Source: Candidatus Wolframiiraptor sp. EX4484-121 (lineage in GTDB: Archaea > Thermoproteota > Nitrososphaeria_A > Caldarchaeales > Wolframiiraptoraceae). Taken from it: DNA of 5,368 nucleotides. The notes under the pieces were generated by a model. That model was not told the origin of the DNA. It searched no databases and was given only the letters and a program-made list of their open reading frames with translations. This document shows, in pieces, positions 1 through 5,204 of this stretch. Where the stretch lies: assembly GCA_002255105.1 (NCBI GenBank), contig NJEK01000056.1, forward strand, positions 1 to 5,368, in the 5' to 3' direction. The stretch's first letter is position 1. Every line of letters starts with the position of its first letter. Both the position numbers and the translations under genes were made by a program.

Positions 1-680
1 TTCATCACGTCCTTGAACTTTATCCCCCTCTTCTGAGCCTGTGGAACCGTGAAGCCCCACCTATCCTTCGCGCTCCCGATCGCGACGCTCCCATCCTGGA
101 AGCTTACCTTCCACTTCTGCTTATATTGGGGCTCGGCATACATCTCGATGAGCCTATTGATGTCCATGACGATCCTGACCAAGGTCTCCTGAATCTTCTC
201 CGGAGTCAACCTAAGCTCCTTGATTAGCCTATCAATCTTGTTTATGTATAGGACTGGCTTAACCCTCTCCTCTAGAGCCTGCCTAACGACGGTCTCGGTC
301 TGGGTCATGACCCCCTCAACCGCGTCAACGACCACGACCGCTCCATCGATCGCTCTAAGGGCTCTCGTAACCCTCCCACTGAAGTCCACGTGGCCCGGAG
401 TATCTATCAGGTTTATCACATAGGGCTTTCCATTCATCTCATAGTATAGCGAGATGTTCGCGGCCTTGATCGTCATCTGCCTCTGCTGCTCCTCCTCAAG
501 ATAGTCTAGAGCTAGGGCTTTTCCAGCTAAGGTGGGTGAGAGGAGTCCTGCCGCGGCTAGGAGGCTGTCGGTTGTGGTCGTCTTACCGTGGTCGACATGG
601 GCAATTATCCCTATGTTCCTTATCTGGTCCTTCTGCCTTAGGATGTCTAGGACCTCCGATATCCTCTTAACCCTAGGCAT
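1..680 (-). CDS. fusA: Translation elongation factor 2 (aEF-2), N-terminal part, cut by window edge
   Basis: This is the ribosomal translocase GTPase of archaea, acting in the cytoplasm to move tRNA and mRNA after each peptide bond. Reading the minus strand from the ATG at 680-678 gives 226 residues before the window ends; the family is usually about 730 residues, so roughly the first third (most of the G domain) is present. All GTP-binding motifs are visible: G1 AHVDHGKT at residues 27-34, G2 threonine at T70 in [10 protein letters not shown]3 DTPGH at 93-97, G4 NKID at 147-150 and G5 GSA at 202-204. The start is firm: an in-frame TGA lies 7 bases upstream of the ATG and the N-terminus [11 protein letters not shown] is typical. 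Only a weak ribosome-binding sequence (GTGAG) precedes it. The diphthamide site is in the missing C-terminal part. The gene is transcribed divergently from the actin cluster. Identification is very secure; an aIF2 or SelB identity is excluded by the EF-2-specific G-domain sequence. Confidence 0.98.
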   Translation of the reverse strand, partial: MPRVKRISEVLDILRQKDQIRNIGIIAHVDHGKTTTTDSLLAAAGLLSPTLAGKALALDYLEEEQQRQMTIKAANISLYYEMNGKPYVINLIDTPGHVDFSGRVTRALRAIDGAVVVVDAVEGVMTQTETVVRQALEERVKPVLYINKIDRLIKELRLTPEKIQETLVRIVMDINRLIEMYAEPQYKQKWKVSFQDGSVAIGSAKDRWGFTVPQAQKRGIKFKDVM

Positions 681-721
681 AGCTACTCACTTTCAGGCTC
701 CGAATTCAGCTCGGAGAATCC

Positions 722-732
722 TCTAATAAAGA
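722..732 (-). promoter_or_regulatory. Probable TATA box for EF-2
   Basis: Read on the minus strand this stretch is TCTTTATTAGA, an AT-rich box in otherwise mixed sequence. Its centre is about 47 bases before the EF-2 ATG, so transcription starting about 26 bases downstream would leave a leader of about 20 bases. The distance is plausible for archaeal TBP/TFB promoters. No start site is known, so this is inference. Confidence 0.5.
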
Positions 733-771
733 TTGTGCCCCCAGAGCATCCCCCACTTTCAGCCAACTCTC

Positions 772-780
772 AAAAATATA
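772..780 (+). promoter_or_regulatory. Probable TATA box for the actin cluster
   Basis: The sequence AAAAATATA lies with its centre about 31 bases before the GTG at 808. A start site about 26-27 bases downstream would fall near 803, making the first gene of the cluster leaderless or nearly so. This agrees with the absence of a good ribosome-binding sequence before 808. It is the only clear AT-rich box upstream of the four packed plus-strand genes and so probably drives all of them. Confidence 0.55.
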
Positions 781-807
781 TGGATCGAGAGCCAAGTATT
801 TTAGCTA

Positions 808-1341
808 GTGGATAGGAGCGTGAATAACTCCGTCAAGCTTAGACTGGCTTGCAGGCTTAGGAACAGAGCAGAGGTTAGGGATGAGGAGCTGCTCAGCAAG
901 CTCCTCACCAAAGATTGGAAAGTCGGGGTGAGGACGGCGGAGCTGGACGGATCCATCGTTAAGCTCTTAAGTTTAAATCCTAGGAGAGATGAGTTCATCC
1001 TCACTCTAAGCTTAAAGAAGCCCGAGCACCTCGAAAACCTCATCAAATCCATCGTTAGGGAATGCTGGTATATCGACATCTACTATAATTTTAGGGGTGA
1101 TGATGCGAGGAGGGTTGCGGAAGCCCTTGGGGTAATGTTTGAGAGGAAAGGTGTTTCCGAGGTCAAGTTATCTGGGGTGGATCTCAAGGTCTCGGCATAT
1201 CCCTCACATGAAGCCCTGACGGTCTCATATAGGGTTGGATGGGCTGAGGTCTCGAAGGGCGCGGTATTAAAGATTCATGAGAGGCTTTGCGGAGCCCCCA
1301 AATCATCAATCCTATCTAGGATGATGGGGTGGATGAGATGA
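808..1341 (+). CDS. Unrecognised 177-residue protein coupled to crenactin
   Basis: I do not recognise this protein. It is soluble, with no signal peptide or membrane segment, rich in charged residues, and appears to alternate strands and helices, consistent with two small alpha/beta units (about residues 1-95 and 96-177). It has no cysteine-pair zinc motif, P-loop or obvious catalytic signature. The C-terminus is short and basic-hydrophobic (SILSRMMGWMR). The GTG start at 808 sits at leaderless distance from the TATA-like box at 772-780; a GTG at 820 is a possible alternative. Its last codons overlap the crenactin start, with ATG at 1338-1340 and TGA at 1339-1341, so the two are probably translationally coupled. 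Known crenactin loci carry small partner genes (arcadins 1 to 4), and this could be the arcadin-1 counterpart or a lineage-specific partner. That rests on position only. It is very probably a real gene; its function is unknown. Confidence 0.85.
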   Translation: MDRSVNNSVKLRLACRLRNRAEVRDEELLSKLLTKDWKVGVRTAELDGSIVKLLSLNPRRDEFILTLSLKKPEHLENLIKSIVRECWYIDIYYNFRGDDARRVAEALGVMFERKGVSEVKLSGVDLKVSAYPSHEALTVSYRVGWAEVSKGAVLKIHERLCGAPKSSILSRMMGWMR

Positions 1342-2606
1342 GCGAGGAATATAAGCGTGAACACGTATTTGGGATAGATTATGGGACGAGCGACTTCAAG
1401 TACGGGCCGATAACTCTAGGAGAGGTCCCTGAGGTCGTCGAGAATAGGGGATATTTCGTGGATAAGGAGTCGTTGATGTCAAAGCTCATGGATATTAGGA
1501 GGGATGTGATCGTCGGGAAAGAGCTCCCACTATTCCTAGAGTCTAGGAAGAGCCTGGCCGAGAGGATGGTGTATCCTATGAGGAATGGGGTGATCGGGAA
1601 GGATGACTGGAGGGCTTGGAGAGTCGTCGAAGAATTGACCAAATACGCGTTAGACTCATTCGCCCCAGGGGATGAGGAGTTTGAGGGATTCTATCTCGTG
1701 GCCAGCGTATCCATGGTCGCTCCGAGATACATGTATGAGAAGCTATTCGAGATCTTCAAGAGGATGAATGAGGAGAGAACTTTGATTAAGGCTGCGACGA
1801 TAATCCCACAACCCCTGGCGGTTGCGATAGCACATAAGATACCGACATGCGTGGTCGTGGAATCGGGCCATGGAAACAGCCAGATCTGCCCGATCTCCAT
1901 GTATCCGATCAGGGATGCCGTCTTAGCCTTGAACAGGGGTGGGAGCTCCGCGAACATCCTCATGGCTGAGATCTTGAAGGACGCCGGATATGGCGACCTC
2001 GCCAAGGAGGAGAGCTTGGTTAGGAGGGTTAAGGAGGAGCTCGGACTACTTCCAAGAGAGCTAGACTCCGCGATAGATTATGCTAAGGCAAATCCAGAGA
2101 AGGTTCGCGGCCGCCTAAGAATTCCGGGAACTAGGATAGTGATAGACTTGGGGGAGCATTCATGGACTAGGTTCCTAGTCGGAGAATATGTCTTTAACCC
2201 GAATCACGAGATCTTCCAAAGCTACTTCGCGAGGGGGATGCCGAAGCCCAGCGACGTCAAGATCGGAGACACATTCTTCTATGGCATGATGGATATGGCG
2301 GACGCCATCATAGAATCGGTTGAGAAGTGTCCGATAGAGCTTCAACCACACCTATACTCGAAGATCCTCCTATCAGGCGGAAACTTCGGCTGGAGAGTTC
2401 CGGAGGATCTCAGGGAGGTTGCGGTGACCTCAGACCTGAAACTCTCATCGATGCTCCGTGAGAAGGGGATAGAGGATGTGGAGGTGAGGATAACCGAGGA
2501 GCCCAGATTCTCGGTCTGGAGGGGATGTATAGTCTATGGGTATGCGGTTCCAATAGACTATGAGTGGGATTGGAATAGGATGGAGGGGTGGCTGTATCTT
2601 GCGTAG
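1338..2606 (+). CDS. cren-1: Crenactin (archaeal actin homologue)
   Basis: This is an actin-fold ATPase of the crenactin family, which in Pyrobaculum polymerises into double-helical F-actin-like filaments and is linked to cell shape. At 422 residues it is close to that family and longer than actin (about 375). The actin motifs occur in order. Phosphate-1 is DYGTSDFK at residues 14-21, with D14 and K21 matching actin D11 and K18. YPMRNGVIGKDDW at 79-91 matches the actin YPIEHGIVTNWDD stretch. Connect-1 has Q158 in PQPLAVAIA, matching catalytic Q137. Phosphate-2 is ESGHGNSQICPI at 175-186. The actin-like stretch ILKDAGYGDLAKEES is at 212-226, the adenosine motif LLSGGNF is at 344-350, and WRGC at 394-397 is connect-2. 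It lacks the gene neighbourhood and sequence of MreB, FtsA or ParM. The ATG at 1338 overlaps the preceding TGA and has GGTG six bases before it; a GTG at 1329 would add three residues. The C-terminal coding end overlaps the next gene by 8 bases. Confidence 0.93.
   Translation: MSEEYKREHVFGIDYGTSDFKYGPITLGEVPEVVENRGYFVDKESLMSKLMDIRRDVIVGKELPLFLESRKSLAERMVYPMRNGVIGKDDWRAWRVVEELTKYALDSFAPGDEEFEGFYLVASVSMVAPRYMYEKLFEIFKRMNEERTLIKAATIIPQPLAVAIAHKIPTCVVVESGHGNSQICPISMYPIRDAVLALNRGGSSANILMAEILKDAGYGDLAKEESLVRRVKEELGLLPRELDSAIDYAKANPEKVRGRLRIPGTRIVIDLGEHSWTRFLVGEYVFNPNHEIFQSYFARGMPKPSDVKIGDTFFYGMMDMADAIIESVEKCPIELQPHLYSKILLSGGNFGWRVPEDLREVAVTSDLKLSSMLREKGIEDVEVRITEEPRFSVWRGCIVYGYAVPIDYEWDWNRMEGWLYLA
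2582..2590 (+). promoter_or_regulatory. Ribosome-binding site that decides the TTG start at 2599
   Basis: GGAGGGGTG matches the archaeal consensus GGAGGTGAT closely and ends 8 bases before the TTG at 2599. An upstream ATG at 2560 has no such site, and a downstream ATG at 2626 is 15 bases from the nearest GGAGG (2606-2610). The site lies within the last codons of crenactin, so translation of the two genes is probably coupled. Confidence 0.6.
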
Positions 2607-3279
2607 GAGGTTTAAGCCCCAAGACATGGTGGCCGCGATCTACGAGGAGGAAGGATTCTATGAGGTCGAGAGGAGGGAAGAGGGGATCCTGGGAGCTTCG
2701 AGTAGAATCGTACTATCTGATGGAAGGCGTGAACTCGTAATCAACATCCTAGACGAGGACGCGTTAATGGTTCATGGAGCGATCCACGACGCCCTCCTCC
2801 AGGCCGAGAGGCTCAGAGAGAGATACAGCGCGGTCGCGATAGCCATCCCGAGGAGGTTTAGGAGAGCCGTGGACGATGGGGTCCTATCCATGCATGGCCT
2901 AGGGCTAATAGTCTATGATATGATGGGAGCCGAGGAAGTAGTTCCCCCAAGATTCTCCGAGAGGATTGAGATCGTGAAAAACTCCAATACGGCGATGGAG
3001 GAGAAAGCAGTCGGCATCGAGGAGATCGTTAGAATTAGATCCGATATCGGGAGGATCCTTAGGATGCTTGAGGAGCTCGAGGCAAGGCTCGATAGACTTG
3101 AGCGCGCGCAGAGAAGCCTTGAGATCAGGGTGAATAGGATCGAGCAGAGGCCTTCAAGGGTTGAGGTGAGGGCTCGCGAGACTGCCAGAATCGAGGAGCG
3201 GGTTAAGCCGAGTTCCAAGAAGCTTCCATCATATCTCATTAACAATCCATGGATAGATATCTTGTCGAGGAGAGAGTGA
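2599..3279 (+). CDS. Coiled-coil protein after crenactin, arcadin-2-like
   Basis: From the TTG at 2599 this is 226 residues. The layout is an N-terminal alpha/beta domain (about 1-117), a charged linker, a coiled coil at about 141-184 with regular leucine/isoleucine spacing (IGRILRMLEELEARLDRLER), a basic disordered-looking linker (185-208), and a C-terminal peptide LPSYLINNPWIDILSRRE (209-226). Arcadin-2 of Pyrobaculum is about this size, is encoded in the crenactin cluster, and binds the crenactin filament groove through its C-terminal helix. Position and architecture make this the likely counterpart (rkd-2), though I cannot align them here. The N-terminal domain, with HDALLQAERLRERY followed by AVAIAIP and GLGLIVYD, recalls PD-(D/E)XK nuclease-fold proteins, but the expected catalytic ExK is absent (LVINILDED), so any such domain would be inactive. 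The gene overlaps crenactin by 8 bases and ends one base before the next start. An ATG at 2560 would add 13 residues but lacks a ribosome-binding site. It is surely a gene; the arcadin-2 role is inferred. Confidence 0.6.
   Translation: MRRRFKPQDMVAAIYEEEGFYEVERREEGILGASSRIVLSDGRRELVINILDEDALMVHGAIHDALLQAERLRERYSAVAIAIPRRFRRAVDDGVLSMHGLGLIVYDMMGAEEVVPPRFSERIEIVKNSNTAMEEKAVGIEEIVRIRSDIGRILRMLEELEARLDRLERAQRSLEIRVNRIEQRPSRVEVRARETARIEERVKPSSKKLPSYLINNPWIDILSRRE
3269..3273 (+). promoter_or_regulatory. Ribosome-binding site supporting the TTG start at 3281
   Basis: GGAGA sits 7 bases before the TTG at 3281, inside the last codons of the preceding gene. The first in-frame ATG of the hydrolase is codon 52, which would remove the first strands of the fold and the aspartate of ILLDIG, so the TTG with this site is the credible start. 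Confidence 0.5.
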
Positions 3280-3280
3280 G

Positions 3281-4057
3281 TTGAGGATAATAATCTTGGG
3301 AGCTGGAACAATAATCCCGACGAGGCAAAGGTTTGGATCATCTATATTGTTGGAGACAAGCCTAGGCGGAATCCTGCTCGACATAGGACCTGGGGCGATC
3401 GAGAAGCTGAGGAGAATTGGATATGATTTAAAGATGATAAATAGAATCCTGATCACGCACTTCCACGTAGACCATGTCTCAGATCTACTACCATTCCTCA
3501 AGTTGAGGGCTTTGAGCCGGAAGAATTATGGAAAATTCGAGGATGTTATCGACATCTATGGGCCGAGGGGATTAAATGACTTCATCGAAGACCTGCTCGT
3601 CAAAAATAGATTCCTAAGCTATCTAATGAATCTCGATGTTCTGAGAGATGTCCGGCTCCATGAGTGCTGGGATGGAGTTGCGGTCTCATACGATGGATTT
3701 GAGATAAGATCCACTCCAGTCGAGCACTTCAACGGCGTCGCATATAGGGTCAAAGTTGACGGAATCGAACTCGTCTACTCTGGGGATACCGTTCCTGATG
3801 AGAGACTGATCAGGCTGGCGGAGAACGCGGATATATTGATCCATGAATGCTCCTATCCACGCGGCCAGAAGCTTGGAAAACATACAGCCGATGACGAGCT
3901 CATCGAGATAGTCTCCAGGATCAGGCCTAAGATCACGATAGTAGTCCATCTCTATCCTGAGATGGAGGAGAAGGTTCGGAGCTTAAGTGAGTCTTTGAGA
4001 AGGGCGTCGGGCGGATTAGTTTATGTTCCTTCAGATTTGGATGTGATTGAGGTCTGA
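3281..4057 (+). CDS. RNase Z-like metallo-beta-lactamase-fold hydrolase
   Basis: This 258-residue cytoplasmic enzyme has the complete metal-binding set of the metallo-beta-lactamase fold. These are ILLDIG with D34, THFHVDH with H60, H62, D64 and H65, then H149 in PVEHFNGVAYRV, D169 in YSGDT, H201 in GKHTADD, and H223 in IVVHLYP. The YGPRGLNDFI stretch (93-102), the SGDT-P spacing and the H-T-[AS] motif before the last histidine place it with the RNase Z/ElaC group (COG1234). It is shorter than tRNase Z (about 300), and no clear glycine/proline-rich exosite arm for tRNA clamping is seen, so it may act on something other than pre-tRNA 3' ends; arylsulfatase-like or phosphodiesterase relatives are alternatives. 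The TTG start follows the previous stop by one base, so it is probably on the same transcript as crenactin. No link with the cytoskeleton is known to me. Fold and metal sites are certain; the substrate is open. Confidence 0.88.
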   Translation: MRIIILGAGTIIPTRQRFGSSILLETSLGGILLDIGPGAIEKLRRIGYDLKMINRILITHFHVDHVSDLLPFLKLRALSRKNYGKFEDVIDIYGPRGLNDFIEDLLVKNRFLSYLMNLDVLRDVRLHECWDGVAVSYDGFEIRSTPVEHFNGVAYRVKVDGIELVYSGDTVPDERLIRLAENADILIHECSYPRGQKLGKHTADDELIEIVSRIRPKITIVVHLYPEMEEKVRSLSESLRRASGGLVYVPSDLDVIEV

Positions 4058-4101
4058 CGAAAAGAATCCCGCAGATTTACCGTTCCAAATCAGGCGATAA
4101 G

Positions 4102-4111
4102 GTCTTAAATT
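4102..4111 (+). promoter_or_regulatory. Probable TATA box for dcd
   Basis: GTCTTAAATT is the only AT-rich box in the 81-base gap before dcd and is centred about 32 bases before its ATG. Transcription would begin around 4130-4134, giving a short leader that would exclude the GAGGGTG at 4121-4127, or include it if the start is slightly further upstream. It suggests that dcd has its own promoter, although read-through from the actin cluster is possible because no T-rich terminator is seen after 4057. Confidence 0.4.
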
Positions 4112-4138
4112 GATGGTGCAGAGGGTGTTGCTTGAGAG

Positions 4139-4663
4139 ATGATCCTGAGCGACTTCGACCTCTGGAACTACATTAGGAGCGGTAGGCTAAAGATAGAGCC
4201 TTTTAGGGATGATGTGGTCAGGGAGAATGGGCTCGATCTACGGATTGGGGAGGAGATAGCTAGGATGAAGAACTCGGATAAGCTCTTCGATGTCCACGCC
4301 TATGAGGATGTCGAGCAATACTACGTGATCGAGAGGGGGAGAGAGTTCGTGATAAATCCGGGGGAGCACGTCCTCCTACACACCCTAGAATACGTCAAGC
4401 TCCCGCTTGACTTGATGGGCTTCGTGAACCTAAGGAGCAGCTATGCTAGGATCGGGTTGACCATTCCTCCAACCATCATAGACGCAAACTTCGAGGGCCA
4501 GCTCACGATAGAGCTGGTCGGTGGAGATTTCCCGGTGAAGCTCTACGCCGGAGACAGGTTCATCCACGTAGTCTTCGCAAAACTCTCATCGCCCGTCGAG
4601 AAGCCGTATATGGGGAAGTATCAGGGCCAGAGGGGGGTTAAGCTTCCATCCTTCAAGGATTGA
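4139..4663 (+). CDS. dcd: dCTP deaminase (possibly bifunctional dCTP deaminase/dUTPase)
   Basis: This trimeric cytoplasmic enzyme turns dCTP into dUTP and ammonia, feeding dTMP synthesis; some archaeal relatives also hydrolyse dUTP to dUMP. The 174 residues match the family end to end. The N-terminus is MILSDFDLWNYIRSGRLKIEPF-like, ENGLDLRIG is at 29-37, and the signature LRSSYARIGL is at 98-107 (S100/S101 and R104, matching E. coli S111 and R115). IDANFEGQLTIEL at 114-126 has E125 in the place of the catalytic glutamate (E. coli E138). The tail YMGKYQGQRGV is at 157-167 and usually closes over the nucleotide. The glutamate in the last position distinguishes it from a pure dUTPase. Whether it is mono- or bifunctional cannot be read from these motifs. 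An in-frame TGA lies just before the ATG, fixing the start. It stands 81 bases after the hydrolase gene and overlaps the convergent mptD by 11 bases. Confidence 0.94.
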   Translation: MILSDFDLWNYIRSGRLKIEPFRDDVVRENGLDLRIGEEIARMKNSDKLFDVHAYEDVEQYYVIERGREFVINPGEHVLLHTLEYVKLPLDLMGFVNLRSSYARIGLTIPPTIIDANFEGQLTIELVGGDFPVKLYAGDRFIHVVFAKLSSPVEKPYMGKYQGQRGVKLPSFKD

Positions 4664-5048
4664 CCTCCTCGACATACATTAAGGGGTAGTCGAGTTCCTC
4701 TACATACCTCAATCTCGCAACCGCCCTAGCTTCACCGTACCTGACCTCAACCCTCACATCCAGCGACTCTGGAGAGATTACGCCATATCCATAAGTCTTT
4801 GAGATCTTCAACCTATCCTTGAGGATCTTTATCCTCACATCGGCTCTGAATGGCTGGAGGCTGAACGATCTCTGAGCGACTTCCGCCAAATCCTCTAGGA
4901 ATCCCTCATCCGCCTTAACTGGGAGACCTATCAATTGATGGAGGATCGACGCTAGACATATTCCGGCCTCGAAGACGGCGTGCTCCTTATCGCTCATCTC
5001 CGCGAAGAGCTTTAGGACGCTCTCCGGATGCCTGCCTAAACGACTCAT
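4653..5048 (-). CDS. mptD: 7,8-dihydroneopterin aldolase, archaeal MptD type
   Basis: The 131-residue product matches, from memory, the archaeal MptD (formerly DUF372) family. This family cleaves 7,8-dihydroneopterin to 6-hydroxymethyl-7,8-dihydropterin and glycolaldehyde on the way to tetrahydromethanopterin or other pterin cofactors. Features seen are KEHAVFEAGICLASILHQLIG at about residues 21-41 (the FEAGI-L-xx-HQ-xG pattern), LQPFRADVRIKI in the middle, YGYGVISPESLDVRVEV, and the conserved-looking C-terminus LRYVEELDYPLMYVEEV. It is unrelated in sequence to bacterial FolB. Length is usual for the family. The ATG at 5048-5046 lies about 35 bases after a TATA-like box and has no ribosome-binding sequence, which fits a leaderless or very short-leader mRNA. 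The 3' end overlaps dcd on the opposite strand by 11 bases (4653-4663). I rate the family assignment good but unaligned. Confidence 0.78.
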   Translation of the reverse strand: MSRLGRHPESVLKLFAEMSDKEHAVFEAGICLASILHQLIGLPVKADEGFLEDLAEVAQRSFSLQPFRADVRIKILKDRLKISKTYGYGVISPESLDVRVEVRYGEARAVARLRYVEELDYPLMYVEEVNP

Positions 5049-5078
5049 ACAGGAGATGTAGGATGACTCAAGAATAAC

Positions 5079-5088
5079 ATTTTTATCC
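5079..5088 (-). promoter_or_regulatory. Probable TATA box for mptD
   Basis: Read on the minus strand this is GATAAAAATG, centred about 35 bases before the mptD ATG. A start site about 27 bases downstream would leave a leader of only about 8 bases, in line with the missing ribosome-binding sequence. Placement is inferred from spacing alone. Confidence 0.5.
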
Positions 5089-5161
5089 TCATCTCACCAG
5101 CTATGGTTAGAGGTTCTATTTTGGCTTGGATATGTCTATTTTCTATTCTACAAGGATGCGA

Positions 5162-5172
5162 GGAATTTAATC
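5162..5172 (+). promoter_or_regulatory. Possible TATA box for the right-edge gene
   Basis: GGAATTTAATC is centred about 38 bases before the ATG at 5205. A start site near 5193 would give a leader of about 12 bases that just contains the ribosome-binding sequence GGGGATGATC. The call is weak because the surrounding 5111-5150 is also AT-rich. Confidence 0.35.
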
Positions 5173-5192
5173 CTGAGGGTCTGCAGAGGTCT

Positions 5193-5202
5193 GGGGATGA
5201 TC
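5193..5202 (+). promoter_or_regulatory. Ribosome-binding site for the right-edge gene
   Basis: GGGGATGATC matches 8 of 10 positions of the archaeal consensus GGAGGTGATC. The GATGA core ends 4 bases before the ATG at 5205, which makes that ATG a better start than the in-frame ATG at 5103, which has no such site. Confidence 0.55.
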
Positions 5203-5204
5203 GA

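Noticed and set aside
220..726. Plus-strand open frames of 64-67 residues over the EF-2 gene
   Set aside because: They are antisense to a strongly conserved G domain and their translations have no family features.
1379..2005. Minus-strand open frames of 87 and 104 residues inside crenactin
   Set aside because: The sense frame carries all the actin motifs; the antisense products are serine/leucine-rich mirror translations without start signals.
2913..3341. Minus-strand 142-residue open frame over the coiled-coil gene
   Set aside because: It is a Ser/Leu-rich mirror of the glutamate/arginine/leucine-rich coiled coil and crosses the gene junction.
4648..4660. Palindrome ATCCTTCAAGGAT as an intrinsic terminator
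   Set aside because: It lies inside both coding ends, its usable stem is only about four base pairs once a loop is allowed, and no T-run follows on either strand.
5111..5149. Repeated TCTATTTT units as a repeat array
   Set aside because: There are only two exact copies and one near copy in AT-rich DNA with irregular spacing; chance or promoter composition explains them.
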